Under the pieces are notes generated by a model. That model was not told the origin of the DNA, made no database searches, and was given only the letters and a program-made list of their open reading frames with translations. Shown here in pieces: positions 9,801 to 18,271 of a DNA stretch of 64,000 nt; the first letter of the stretch is position 1; every line of letters begins with the position of its first letter. Source of the stretch: Citromicrobium bathyomarinum (GTDB lineage Bacteria > Pseudomonadota > Alphaproteobacteria > Sphingomonadales > Sphingomonadaceae); the NCBI RefSeq assembly GCF_021021475.1, contig NZ_JAINWL010000001.1:496001-560000 (forward strand), in the 5' to 3' direction. The position numbers and the translations under genes were made by a program.

Positions 9801-10117
9801 GCGCGCGTAACGGTCAGGTCCGGGGCCGCCGGATCGCCGACCACGATATTGCGCAGCACCTGCCGGTTGGGGCCGATCGACTCGATCTCGTAGGTGGCCG
9901 GCAGATCATACTGGTCGAGCTGGCCCTGGATCAGATCATCCGCGATCCGCTCGCGCGAGAACCATGCGATCGCCAGCGCGATCACCACCAGCGCGGCCAG
10001 TGCGATCAGCGTGTAGCCTACCCGGCGACCGGGTCGCAGGCGAGCCCGGCGGGAGGATGGGCGTGCGCCCTCCTCGCCCTCACCGGCGGCCAAATCTGCC
10101 TCTGCGCTGTCCGCCAT
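6845..10117 (-). CDS. ydbH: YdbH family AsmA-like intermembrane transport protein
   Basis: About 1090 residues: a cytoplasmic Arg-rich N-terminus, one membrane anchor (VGYTLIALAALVVIALAIAW), and a very long beta-rich periplasmic region. YdbH belongs to the AsmA-like family with TamB and YhdP; these form hydrophobic-groove bridges that move phospholipids to the outer membrane. The C-terminal part (about residues 900-1060, DINIGAEEERAYVFDISGLD to ADSNFITRKLASLPIEFRINI) is the most conserved. The order ydbH-ynbE-ydbL matches enterobacteria. The start at 10117 (MADSAEADL) is chosen because upstream Met/Val codons precede an unlikely Cys-containing stretch; the choice is uncertain. Confidence 0.88.
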   Translation of the reverse strand: MADSAEADLAAGEGEEGARPSSRRARLRPGRRVGYTLIALAALVVIALAIAWFSRERIADDLIQGQLDQYDLPATYEIESIGPNRQVLRNIVVGDPAAPDLTVTRAIVDLRVRPWGTRFGRVTLEKPRLKGTLGEGGISFGTLDRVLFRDTGGEGGLPELDLKIIDGRARIGGAYGDIALGLVGEGRLDGGFAGRYDLRADALDYPGCGLSNARSKGRIGVDGGKPTLRGPLRVAEIACEDPQVQVVDLSSPVTLAVDDTLDGLEVQVDGKVARLSAPSLAAGSSTIEGALALRGGQTSLHYDLRLGNARTTGLAARWIGAKGVARRGRDTGWRVQTSLAGEGLSPSADWLARLRDWQVASKDTLAAPLLARLREALSREARGSSLAAEVTLTTNADGFSLGVPTATLDGASGARILSLSRFAVLPTQGALPRVSGNFTTAGPGIPVMQGRMERSASGRLVFQLAMEEYRAGQARLAIPQLAVAQAPGGTIGLAGAIQASGPLPGGFARGLSLPIKGSYDGNRLALWPDCTRVSFGQLIYANLALDQRTVTLCPAKGRPILTAAGGAVQLAAGAPSLDLSGTLADTPIALKSGPVGFAWPGQLSASALDVTLGSGDAARFRIDNLKARLGRDIGGTFSGADIGLAAVPLDLTDTAGEWSYRDGVLALTEGSFLLQDRADPPRFEPLAARGARLRLRDNRIVAEAGLREPESDQLVTNVTVEHDLSSGSGFAYLDVPGIRFGKDLQPDDLTRLAFGVIAQTEGAVTGSGNIQWGADGVTSTGQFSSDGLDFAAAFGPVKGASGTIRFDDLLGLTTAPDQRIAVGSVNPGIAVEGGTVQFGVRDGQLIAVAGASAPFLGGTITLRNLDINIGAEEERAYVFDISGLDAARLVERLELGNVNATGIFDGSITVLFDAEGNGRIVDGLLISRPPGGNVAYVGDLTYEDLTPIANFAFQALRSLDYEQLEVEIEGPLTGEIITRLRFNGIAQGAEADSNFITRKLASLPIEFRINISAPFFALIQNVRSFFDPAFVRDPRSLGLLSDDGVRLRPAVTGEEVRAADEAAAEEAQEAAQAGKKPEQTIQHSESEKRP

Positions 10118-10196
10118 TCGGGTCACTCGCTTGCACGTCATGCCGCCAGCGGGCATCTCTTGCACGTCTTGGGGGTCTTATCGGGATAGGGCGGGC

Positions 10197-10907
10197 ATGG
10201 CGCAAGTGGATGACGAATTCGCGGGGGCAGCGCAGGTTCCCTCTGCGGCCGGCCACCGCGAGCGTTTGCGCAAGCGGCTGCTGGATGGCGGGGCGGAGGC
10301 GCTGGCCGATTACGAAGTGCTCGAATACCTGCTGTTCGCCGCCAACCGCCGCGGCGATACCAAGCCGCTGGCCAAGGCGCTGCTGGCGCGTTTCGGCAGT
10401 CTGGCGCGGGTGCTGGAGGCGGAACCCGCTGCGCTCGCCAAGACGCCGGGCATGGGCGAGGCGGGCGCTGCCGCGCTCAAAGCGGTCGCGCTGGCGGCAC
10501 GGCGGATGGCGCGCAGCGAGGTGGTGGACAGGCCGGTGATCGCCAACTGGCACGCGCTGATCGACTATCTTTCCACCGATATGGCGCATCTTACGGTGGA
10601 GCGCGTGCGGGTGCTCTATCTCGATACCAAGAACCGGCTGGTGCAAGACCATCACGTGGGCGACGGGTCGATCGACGAGGCTTCGATCCACCCGCGCGAG
10701 GTGATCCGCCGGGGGCTGGATCTGGGCGCGGCGGCGCTGATCCTGGTCCACAACCACCCCAGCGGCAATCCGGAGCCGAGCCGCGCCGATATTGCGGTGA
10801 CGCTGAAGATCGCGGAGGCCGGGCGCCTGCTAGGCATCGCGGTGCACGACCACGTGATCATCGGCCAGGGCCGCTATGTCAGCCTGAAGGCGAAGGGGCT
10901 GATCTAG
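10197..10907 (+). CDS. radC: RadC family JAMM/MPN+ protein
   Basis: 236 residues. The N-terminal helix-hairpin-helix region (LAKTPGMGEAGAAALKAV) resembles DNA-binding HhH units. The C-terminal MPN+ domain has the metal motif HNHPSGNPEPSRAD, so it is probably an active metallohydrolase fold. Despite the name, RadC proteins are not shown to be repair enzymes in E. coli; the cellular role is open. ATG 10197 is preceded by a G-rich stretch. It is divergent from ydbH with about 80 nt between. Confidence 0.9.
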   Translation: MAQVDDEFAGAAQVPSAAGHRERLRKRLLDGGAEALADYEVLEYLLFAANRRGDTKPLAKALLARFGSLARVLEAEPAALAKTPGMGEAGAAALKAVALAARRMARSEVVDRPVIANWHALIDYLSTDMAHLTVERVRVLYLDTKNRLVQDHHVGDGSIDEASIHPREVIRRGLDLGAAALILVHNHPSGNPEPSRADIAVTLKIAEAGRLLGIAVHDHVIIGQGRYVSLKAKGLI

Positions 10908-10927
10908 CCCCTCCCGCCTAGCAGCGC

Positions 10928-13726
10928 CTACTTCGGCGGCAGGCCCCACAGGCTGTAGAGCGAGGCGATCCCCGGCGCGGCATGCAGTGCCGATTCGATA
11001 TCCTCGCGCGCCTCCGCCTCACGGCCGAGCGAGCGTTTCACCACCCCGCGCAGATAGCGCGAGCTGTGCTGACCCGGCGAACGTGCAAGCGCCACGTCGA
11101 GGTCGCGCAGCGCCTCTTCGGCGCGGCCCATGCGATACAGCGCCAGCGCGCGGCTATCGATCGCGCCCGAGCTGTTCTGCGCCTCTTCCACAGCGCGGGT
11201 GCAGGTCTCCAGCGTCTCTTCGGTGACAAGATCGAAGATTCCTGCGTGCCAGCAGGCCGAATTGAGCAGGCCCGCATCCTCGGGCTCGATCGACAGCTCG
11301 TCGCGCAGCAGGTCCAGCCCTTCCTGCGCCTGCCCGGCGAAGCCCAGCGCGTAGGAGCGCAACTGCGCCTCGCTCTTGGGGTCTTCGAACAGGTAGGCGA
11401 ACTCGTCGACCAGCGCGACCGCCTCGTCCGCCCGGCCCAGCAGCGCGAGCAGCTCGATCCGGCGGCTGTTGATCGTATAGTCGGGGTCGATATCCGCTAC
11501 CGCGACGTGATCTGCCAGCGCGGCGTCGAAATCGCCCAGATTGTAGTGAACCTCGCCCCGGCTCAGATAATTGTCGGCCGAGGCATCGCGCGCGATGGCC
11601 GCGTCGATATCGGCCAGCGCCCCTTCGAAATCGCCGGTCTGGAAGCGGAAGTCGAAGCGGTTGAGCAGAGCGCTGGTATCGTCGCTGTCCGCGTCGGCGA
11701 CCAGTTGTGTGTAGATCCGCTCGATCGGTTCGAGCCTGGCGCTCGCGTCCCCGCGATATTCCCACGCCCGGCGCACGGGCGAGGTCGCTCGCAGCCGCGG
11801 CAGGCTGCGCTTCAAGCGCAGGCTGGCGCGGCGCACATCGGGCAGATCGCTCGCCGGGAATTCCCACGCGAGGCTCTGCACCTCCTCGGTGATCTGCAGT
11901 ACCGGCGCGGTCAGCTCTGTCTGCGAGGAAAGCCGCGTGCCCCCGATCACCTCGTCGATCTGCGGATTGCCGAGCAGGCGGAACAGCGTCTCTCCCTCGG
12001 GCAGCAGCCACTCGATCTCGCGGCGGAAGTAGATCGGCCCAGGCACGCTGACCGGCAGGTCCGCGATATCGGGGCGGGCGCGATCAACATCGAAGCCGAA
12101 GCTGTCGGCCACCTGATATGGCACGTCGAGCTCGGCGCGGGTGGCGTTGGTATCCCACGGCGAGGTGACGAGGCCATGCGCGGTGACGGTGGCAATGCCG
12201 CTGTCGGAATCGAAGGCGAGCTCCATGTCGACCGGCTGGTGATCGCCCAGGATCGTCGAGACGGTGCCGTAGAGCGCATCCTTCTTCTGCGCGGGATCGT
12301 CGATCAGGGAGAGCGCCTGGAACTGGCGGGCGGTCGCGCCGGTAATCGCGATCCGCACGTCGTAGATCGCGGGCAGCCCGACCCCTGCCGACTGGTCGAT
12401 TTTGACCGACACTGTCTGGTCGGGCACGGCCTGCGGGCGCATCTCCATTTCCTGCAGGTCCGTCCCGCCTTCGCGCAGCGGCAGCGCATAGCGGAAGCGC
12501 GGGACCTCGATCATATTGGTCGCCCGCAACCCGCCATTGGTGCCGTCGAGCCAGTAGGGCACGCCGTCGATATCGGCGCGCACGATCATGTGGTCGAAAT
12601 TGGTCAGCGTGGGCAATTGCTCGGGCAGCGCATCGCCCGTCTGGCTCTGCACCAGCACCGCCTCCGCGCTGATCCCCAACTCGCGCAGCATGGCGAGCAG
12701 CAGCAGCGACTTCGCCTTGCAGTCGCCGCTGCGCAGTTCCCAGGTCTCCGCCGGACTCTGCGGAATGTAGTTCCCGCCATTGAGGCCGTTGAGCAGATAG
12801 CTGACCTCGTCCTGCACGAATTGCGTGGCGAGCGCCGCGCGCTCCTTCTGGTCGGTGGTCTGCGCACCGATCTCGGCGATCTTCTCCGCCAGCGCGCTGC
12901 CCGGTTCGATCGTCCCTTCGGTGGCGAAGAACGGCGCGATGTCGGCGGAAATCTGCGCGTAGCTGTCGAACGTGGTCGCGCGAATCTGCGGCGGCAGGCG
13001 GAAGCGCGGCGGCGCGTCTGCCGGAATCTCGGCCGGTTCGGCCACCGGCACCGCGATGGTCACGTACCTGTACCCGTCGCGCGTCGTCTCATCGACCGGC
13101 GCGTCGACCCGGGTGGTCGCCCAGCGCACACTCTCGTCCACCGGCCACGATAGGATCATGCGTCCTTCCGCGAGCGGCACGGGCTTGGCCATCACCACGT
13201 TCACATATTCCATCTCGTCGTCGAGCACCTGCTCGTCGGTGGTGGTGGTGAAGCTGTAGCGCAGCACATCGCCGATCTGCGCGCCGGGAATGGACATGGT
13301 GGCGGTCAGCGCACCGTTGAGGATGCGCTTTTCCAGCCCTTCCTCGCGCCGCAGAACCTCGAACCGGGCGCCATCGGCAAGCACGTCGATCACCTTGTCG
13401 CCGCGCACCAGCTCGACCCGGTGGACCGTCAGGTCGCCCTTGTCGGGCAGCCATTCGAGCGAGATCGTGCCCATCGCGTCGAGTGCTTCGGTGCTGTCGA
13501 GCGCGAAGGCGATATCGCCGTAGCTGGAGACGACGCCATCCTCCATCCGGGTCTGCGATTCCATCAGGCGCAGCGGCATGCCCCGGCCATCTTCGGCAGA
13601 TGGCAGATCGGCCACATCAATCCACGCGCCTTCATCGCCATAGAGAATCGTCTCGCCCGCATGGGCCGGCATGGCGATCGCGGCCGCAATCAGCCCGGTC
13701 GCATAAGCGACGTGAAAATAACGCAT
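10928..13726 (-). CDS. DUF3857 / transglutaminase-like / TPR exported protein
   Basis: 932 residues. Signal peptide MRYFHVAYATGLIAAAIAMPAHA. Residues about 50-250 are a DUF3857 beta-sandwich. A transglutaminase-core domain follows, with a Cys in LRSGDCKAKSLLLLAML, a His in NFDHMIVRADIDG and an Asp in YWLDGTNG, so the Cys-His-Asp triad is intact. The last ~230 residues are tetratricopeptide repeats (for example DNYLSRGEVHYNLGDFDAAL). Members of this family are periplasmic or surface proteins of unknown substrate, common in Sphingomonadales and Bacteroidetes. It converges on radC, 20 nt apart. Confidence 0.85.
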   Translation of the reverse strand: MRYFHVAYATGLIAAAIAMPAHAGETILYGDEGAWIDVADLPSAEDGRGMPLRLMESQTRMEDGVVSSYGDIAFALDSTEALDAMGTISLEWLPDKGDLTVHRVELVRGDKVIDVLADGARFEVLRREEGLEKRILNGALTATMSIPGAQIGDVLRYSFTTTTDEQVLDDEMEYVNVVMAKPVPLAEGRMILSWPVDESVRWATTRVDAPVDETTRDGYRYVTIAVPVAEPAEIPADAPPRFRLPPQIRATTFDSYAQISADIAPFFATEGTIEPGSALAEKIAEIGAQTTDQKERAALATQFVQDEVSYLLNGLNGGNYIPQSPAETWELRSGDCKAKSLLLLAMLRELGISAEAVLVQSQTGDALPEQLPTLTNFDHMIVRADIDGVPYWLDGTNGGLRATNMIEVPRFRYALPLREGGTDLQEMEMRPQAVPDQTVSVKIDQSAGVGLPAIYDVRIAITGATARQFQALSLIDDPAQKKDALYGTVSTILGDHQPVDMELAFDSDSGIATVTAHGLVTSPWDTNATRAELDVPYQVADSFGFDVDRARPDIADLPVSVPGPIYFRREIEWLLPEGETLFRLLGNPQIDEVIGGTRLSSQTELTAPVLQITEEVQSLAWEFPASDLPDVRRASLRLKRSLPRLRATSPVRRAWEYRGDASARLEPIERIYTQLVADADSDDTSALLNRFDFRFQTGDFEGALADIDAAIARDASADNYLSRGEVHYNLGDFDAALADHVAVADIDPDYTINSRRIELLALLGRADEAVALVDEFAYLFEDPKSEAQLRSYALGFAGQAQEGLDLLRDELSIEPEDAGLLNSACWHAGIFDLVTEETLETCTRAVEEAQNSSGAIDSRALALYRMGRAEEALRDLDVALARSPGQHSSRYLRGVVKRSLGREAEAREDIESALHAAPGIASLYSLWGLPPK

Positions 13727-13903
13727 TGGTCCCCCGATGATCCCTGTACTTGCCCTGGCCCGGCAGACTTACAGGGCACACGGGCGCGTGCAAGGCGAAG
13801 CTTCGGACTGTCCCGGCGCGCATTGGCACCCGAGATGCTTGCCTTCGGACCCGATGCATCTTAGCCGCGCGTCCATCCCCGCCATTCCAACCGGAGCCGC
13901 CCG

Positions 13904-15220
13904 ATGGTCCCCCGCTATGCCCGCCCCGAAATGACCGCCCTGTGGGAGCCGGAGGCGAAATATCGCATCTGGTTCGAGATCGAGGCGCACGCGACCAGCA
14001 AGCTGGCCGAGCTGGGCGTGGTCCCGCAGAGCGCTGCCGACGCGCTGTGGAACTGGTGGGAAACCAACCCGGAAATCGACGTCGACGCGATCGACGCGAT
14101 CGAGGCGGTGACCAAGCACGACGTGATCGCCTTCCTCACCTGGGTGGCCGAGCATGTCGGCGAGGAAGCGCGCTTCATGCATCAGGGCATGACCAGTTCC
14201 GACGTACTCGACACCACGCTGAGCGTCCAGCTGGTCCGCGCGACCGACATTCTGCTGGCCGACATGGACGACCTGCTCGAAGCGCTCAAGCGCCGGGCGG
14301 AAGAGCACAAGTTCACCCCCACCATCGGCCGCAGCCACGGCATTCATGCAGAACCCGTCACCTTCGGGCTCAAGCTGGCGCAGGCCTATGCCGAGTTCGA
14401 CCGGTGCCGCGCGCGCCTGTGGGATGCGCGCACCGAAATCGCGACCTGCGCGATCAGCGGCGCGGTCGGCACCTTCGCCAATATCGATCCGCAGGTCGAA
14501 GCCTACGTGGCGGACAAGCTGGGCCTGGTGCCAGAGCCGGTCAGCACGCAGGTCATCCCGCGCGATCGCCACGCGATGTACTTCGCCACGCTGGCGGTGA
14601 TCGCCGGGTCGATCGAGCGGCTGGCAGTGGAGATCCGCCACCTTCAGCGCACCGAGGTGCTGGAGGCGGAAGAGTTCTTCTCCAAGGGGCAGAAGGGTTC
14701 GTCGGCCATGCCGCACAAGCGCAATCCCGTGCTGACCGAGAACCTGACCGGCCAGGCGCGCATGATCCGCGCCTATGCCATGCCCGCGCTGGAAAACGTC
14801 GCCCTGTGGCACGAGCGGGACATCTCGCACTCCTCGGTCGAGCGCTTCATCGGCCCCGACGCGACCATCACGCTCGACTTCGCGCTCGCCCGCCTCACCG
14901 GCGTGGTCGACAAGCTGCTGGTCTACCCCGAGCGGATGGAGGCCAACATGAACCGGATGGGCGGCCTGATCCACTCGCAGCGCGTGCTGCTGGCGCTGAC
15001 CCAGAACGGCGTCAGCCGCGAGGATGCCTATGCCATCGTCCAGCGCAACGCGATGAAGGTGTGGGAATCGGACGGGCGTCTGCAACTGCTCGACCTGCTC
15101 AAGCAGGATGAGGACGTCTCGAAGGCCCTGTCCGAAAATGACCTCACCGCGCTGTTCGACCTCGACTACCACCTGAAACATGTCGATACGATTTTCGCGC
15201 GGGTGTTCGACGGCGACTAG
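13904..15220 (+). CDS. purB: Adenylosuccinate lyase
   Basis: 438 residues, normal length. Cleaves SAICAR to AICAR and adenylosuccinate to AMP in purine synthesis. The fumarase/aspartase superfamily signature [11 protein letters not shown] is present, as are the [12 protein letters not shown] and [10 protein letters not shown] stretches that build the active site. It stands alone on the plus strand; a 12-bp CCTTTCGAAAGG palindrome sits right after the stop but lacks a T run. Confidence 0.97.
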   Translation: MVPRYARPEMTALWEPEAKYRIWFEIEAHATSKLAELGVVPQSAADALWNWWETNPEIDVDAIDAIEAVTKHDVIAFLTWVAEHVGEEARFMHQGMTSSDVLDTTLSVQLVRATDILLADMDDLLEALKRRAEEHKFTPTIGRSHGIHAEPVTFGLKLAQAYAEFDRCRARLWDARTEIATCAISGAVGTFANIDPQVEAYVADKLGLVPEPVSTQVIPRDRHAMYFATLAVIAGSIERLAVEIRHLQRTEVLEAEEFFSKGQKGSSAMPHKRNPVLTENLTGQARMIRAYAMPALENVALWHERDISHSSVERFIGPDATITLDFALARLTGVVDKLLVYPERMEANMNRMGGLIHSQRVLLALTQNGVSREDAYAIVQRNAMKVWESDGRLQLLDLLKQDEDVSKALSENDLTALFDLDYHLKHVDTIFARVFDGD

Positions 15221-15318
15221 CCTTTCGAAAGGGGCTGACCAGCCGCTGGACGCATGGGGACGCGCGGCCTAGGCTGCGCTCTGGCCGGGCCTTGACCGGA
15301 ACTACGGGGGGAAGTGCT

Positions 15319-15810
15319 GTGCAAATCGTGCGGATGATTTTGTGGGTGATCCTGCTGGTGGCGGTGATCATCTTTTCGTGGTCCAACTGGAACCCGGTCG
15401 AAGTGACGATCTGGGACAATCTGGTTGTCGAAACCAAGGTGCCCGCGCTGGTCATCATCTCTTTCCTGATCGGCTTCCTGCCGGTGTGGCTCTATTCGCG
15501 CGGCGTGATCTGGAGCCTCAATCGCAAGATCCGCAGCCTCGAAATCGCGGCCAAGGCGAGCTCCGTCTCCGCCGCCGCACGCGAATCCGACCGCGAGGAG
15601 GCCGAGCGGCAGGAAGAGGCGCACAGCGAACCGCAACCCGCGCCCGCTACCGATCCCGCTCCCGCTCCGGCAGCGGTGGACACCACGCCGACGGTTGACG
15701 AGACCCCGGCGGAAGAGGAAACCCGCCTGACCGCCGACGACACGGCGGCTGGCGATGCACCCGCCGCGGATGATCGCAAACCGACACAGGATACGACAGC
15801 CAGCTCGTGA
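15319..15810 (+). CDS. LapA-domain (DUF1049) membrane protein
   Basis: 163 residues from GTG 15319. Two membrane helices (MILWVILLVAVIIFSW and VPALVIISFLIGFLPVWLY) carry the LapA/DUF1049 pattern, including NWNPVEVTIW. A short coiled coil (LNRKIRSLEIAAKA) and a long Pro/Ala/Asp/Glu-rich tail, probably disordered, follow. LapA-type proteins affect assembly of lipopolysaccharide in E. coli; the function here is by analogy only. A TTG at 15292 is an alternative start. The stop overlaps the pyrF start (GTGA), so the two are translationally coupled. Confidence 0.75.
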   Translation: MQIVRMILWVILLVAVIIFSWSNWNPVEVTIWDNLVVETKVPALVIISFLIGFLPVWLYSRGVIWSLNRKIRSLEIAAKASSVSAAARESDREEAERQEEAHSEPQPAPATDPAPAPAAVDTTPTVDETPAEEETRLTADDTAAGDAPAADDRKPTQDTTASS

Positions 15811-16481
15811 GTAACCCGGTCTATCTCGCCCTCGACCTGCCGCGGATCGACGCGGCCCGTGCCCTCGCCGAAAAGGTGAAGGGCCATGTCGGCGGGTTCA
15901 AGCTCGGCCTCGAATTCTTCTGCGCGCACGGCCACCACGGGGTGCATGAGATCGCGCAGGTCGGGCTGCCGATCTTCCTCGACCTGAAGTTCCACGACAT
16001 CCCCAACACGGTCGCCGGCGCGATGCAGGCGATTCACGTGCTCGAACCCGCGATCGTCACCGTTCACGCGGGCGGCGGGCGCGCGATGATGGAAGACGCC
16101 AAGGCGGCTGCGGGCGAGAATACCAAGGTGGTTGCGGTCACCATGCTCACCAGCCTCGACGAGCGCGACCTTGAGCGCACGGGCGTTTCGGGCAGCGCGC
16201 ACGATCAGGTGCTGCGCCTTGCCGATCTGGCGCAGGACGCCGGGCTCGACGGGATCGTATGCTCGGGCCACGAGGTGGGCGAAGTGCACAGGCGCTGGAA
16301 GCACGGCTTCTTCGTCGTCCCCGGCCTGCGCCCCGCGGGCAGCGCGGTCGGCGACCAGAAGCGCGTTGTCACCCCGCGCGCCGCACGCAATGACGGTGCC
16401 AGCGTACTGGTGATCGGGCGGCCGATTTCGAAGGCGGACGATCCGCTCGCCGCAGCGAAGGCCATCGAAGGCACGCTGTGA
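15807..16481 (+). CDS. pyrF: Orotidine 5'-phosphate decarboxylase
   Basis: 224 residues. Last step of UMP synthesis. The catalytic Asp-Lys-Asp array is in LDLKFHDIPNTVAGA, with further conserved VHAGGG, TMLTS and a C-terminal VIGRPISKADDP phosphate-binding loop. GTG start overlapping the lapA stop, and its own stop overlaps the next GTG, so three genes are coupled in a row. Confidence 0.97.
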   Translation: MSNPVYLALDLPRIDAARALAEKVKGHVGGFKLGLEFFCAHGHHGVHEIAQVGLPIFLDLKFHDIPNTVAGAMQAIHVLEPAIVTVHAGGGRAMMEDAKAAAGENTKVVAVTMLTSLDERDLERTGVSGSAHDQVLRLADLAQDAGLDGIVCSGHEVGEVHRRWKHGFFVVPGLRPAGSAVGDQKRVVTPRAARNDGASVLVIGRPISKADDPLAAAKAIEGTL

Positions 16482-17071
16482 AGCGCGGGGCTACCCTCGC
16501 CGCATTCGCCCTTGCCCTTGCTGCATGTGTCGGCACGCCGCGCGCATCCGAAAGAGTCGCGCTGATCGATCCGGCGATGGGCGCCGCGCTGACCCGTCCC
16601 TGCTCGCGCCCCGGGCCTGAGAATCCGGAGCGGTTCTTCGTACCCTCGCCCAGCCAGATCACCGCGACCGAAACCGCCACGATGCGGCTCCTGCGCGAAC
16701 GCGCCGGGGACTACGCCGCATCTCTCGGCAACGCGGCGGATGAACCGACGCCGTTCGACTGGCCCGCCGATCCTGCGCTCTATCATCGCCAGTATGCCGG
16801 CTATTATCAGGATGGCCGCGCGATGATTTACGGCAACTACTTTCCCGCCGGGTTCGACGCCGACCTCACCCAGCCCACCGGTCTGTGCGATGGCGGGTTC
16901 AGGTTCTTCGGGGTCGAGTATGATCTGGCCAGCCGCTCGGTCCGCCGGATCGCGTTCGACGGATCGCGTTCGACGGATCGCTGGGCGGCCCGTTGCTCCC
17001 CCCGATCGAGCCCTGAGGCCCGCGCCTACTGGTCGGCAGGCGCAGCGGCTTCCGCAGGCTCGTCCGCGTAA
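16478..17071 (+). CDS. Predicted lipoprotein with a frameshifted C-terminus
   Basis: 197 residues as read. Signal MKRGATLAAFALALAAC ends in a convincing lipobox (LAAC). The body (for example YHRQYAGYYQDGRAMIYGNYFPAGF and DGGFRFFGVEYDLASRSVRRIAFDG) looks conserved but I cannot name the family. After RIAFDG the frame is altered by a 14-bp tandem duplication. Removing one copy gives RIAFDGSLGGPLLPPIEP and a stop at 17014-17016, just before the convergent gene ends at 17026. As it stands the frame runs 46 bp into that gene. The shifted tail is about 35 residues of low-complexity sequence. GTG start overlaps the pyrF stop. Confidence 0.7.
   Translation: MKRGATLAAFALALAACVGTPRASERVALIDPAMGAALTRPCSRPGPENPERFFVPSPSQITATETATMRLLRERAGDYAASLGNAADEPTPFDWPADPALYHRQYAGYYQDGRAMIYGNYFPAGFDADLTQPTGLCDGGFRFFGVEYDLASRSVRRIAFDGSRSTDRWAARCSPRSSPEARAYWSAGAAASAGSSA
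16947..16974 (+). repeat. 14-bp tandem duplication that shifts the reading frame
   Basis: Two exact adjacent copies of GGATCGCGTTCGAC (16947-16960 and 16961-16974). Fourteen is not a multiple of three, so the extra copy changes the frame of the lipoprotein gene. Confidence 0.9.
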
Positions 17072-17490
17072 TTCTCGAACACATCGGCCATCATGTCGGG
17101 CGAGTTGATATTGTAGCCCACCAGCCTCAGCGAATCGCCCGATCCGCTGAACACGAAGGTCTCGACGCCCCGCCCCCGCTCGAAATGGGTCTCCATCTGC
17201 AAGGTGGTAAAACTGCCCTGCGGGCTGGTGTTCATCTTGACATTGGTCTGCGAGGTTTCCTCGACCGGCCCCAGGCTCTTGCGCACCGTGCCCAGCAGGC
17301 GGACGAAATCCTCGCGCGAGGTCGCCTTGCGCAGCTGCTCGCCCGCATTGGTCCAGATCGCCTGATCCTCGCCCGCATTCAGCCGCTCGTGGAACACATC
17401 CACCTGCGCGCGCGCATCCTTCGCCTGCTGCACCGGGTTGCACCCGGCCAGCAGTACCCCGGCGAGTACCATTGCGATCCATTTCAGCAT
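17026..17490 (-). CDS. DUF4019-like lipoprotein
   Basis: 154 residues from ATG 17490 (MLKWIAMVLAGVLLAGC), a textbook lipoprotein signal. The mature part has the pattern of DUF4019/DUF3887 small secreted domains: an N-terminal helix with AIWTNAGEQLRKATSREDFVRLLG, then beta strands GSFTTLQMETHFERG and ETFVFSGSGDSLRLVGYNIN. No enzymatic motif is evident. It converges on the frameshifted lipoprotein gene and is divergent from trpF. Confidence 0.7.
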   Translation of the reverse strand: MLKWIAMVLAGVLLAGCNPVQQAKDARAQVDVFHERLNAGEDQAIWTNAGEQLRKATSREDFVRLLGTVRKSLGPVEETSQTNVKMNTSPQGSFTTLQMETHFERGRGVETFVFSGSGDSLRLVGYNINSPDMMADVFENYADEPAEAAAPADQ

Positions 17491-17575
17491 TGCCGTGTCC
17501 CCCACTTGTCCGCCCCATGCGATTGCCGGGCGAGTAGCATTTGCCTCGGCAAGACCAAGCTATAAGAGCACACAC

Positions 17576-18220
17576 ATGCCCACCCAGATCAAGATTTGCG
17601 GCCTCTCGACGCCCGAAACGCTCGATGCGGCAGTGGACGCAGGTGCGAGCCATGTCGGCCTGGTCCATTTCGCAAAGAGCCCGCGCCATGTGAGTCTGGA
17701 AACCGCAGCCGAGCTGCGCGCGCGGGTGCCCGATCACGTCTCCACGGTGGTGCTGGTGGTCGATCCGGACGAAGCGCTGCTGGGCGCGATCGTCGGGAAG
17801 GTCCGGCCCGATATCATCCAGTTCCACGGCCGCGAAGCGCCCGAAGCGCTCGCGGTGACGGGCGCGCAATTCGATGTCGAGACATGGAAAGCGGTCGGCC
17901 TGGGCGATGCCTCCAAGCTGGACCGAGCGACCACCTACAAGGGCTGCGCAGATCGCCTGCTGTTCGATGCACCGCCCACATTGCTGCCCGGCGGCAATGG
18001 CGAGAGCTTCGACTGGGCGCTGCTCGACGAGGTCGATATCGGCATGCCCTGGGGGCTCGCGGGCGGGCTGACTCCGGAGAATGTCGCTGCGGCGATCCAC
18101 CGCACCCGCGCTCCGCTGGTCGATGTGTCGAGCGGAGTGGAAGGCGCGCCGGGCGTGAAGGACGCCGCCCTGATCCGCGCCTTCTGCGACGCGGTGCGCG
18201 CTGCGGACGCGAACCGCTGA
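17576..18220 (+). CDS. trpF: Phosphoribosylanthranilate isomerase
   Basis: 214 residues, a TIM barrel that converts phosphoribosylanthranilate to CdRP. The catalytic Cys is in KICGLS, and the general-acid Asp is in LLFDAPP. The phosphate-binding AGGLTPENV and VDVSSGVE loops are present. ATG 17576 begins MPTQIKICG, the expected start. trpB follows on the same strand after an oppositely oriented barrel gene, so the trp genes are not one tight operon. Confidence 0.95.
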   Translation: MPTQIKICGLSTPETLDAAVDAGASHVGLVHFAKSPRHVSLETAAELRARVPDHVSTVVLVVDPDEALLGAIVGKVRPDIIQFHGREAPEALAVTGAQFDVETWKAVGLGDASKLDRATTYKGCADRLLFDAPPTLLPGGNGESFDWALLDEVDIGMPWGLAGGLTPENVAAAIHRTRAPLVDVSSGVEGAPGVKDAALIRAFCDAVRAADANR

Positions 18221-18271
18221 GTACCAAGGCCGGAGCGGCAATGCGCCCCGGCCCGGCAACGGAAACGACGG

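Noticed and set aside
15221-15233. CCTTTCGAAAGG palindrome after purB as a terminator
   Set aside because: Short stem and no T tract.
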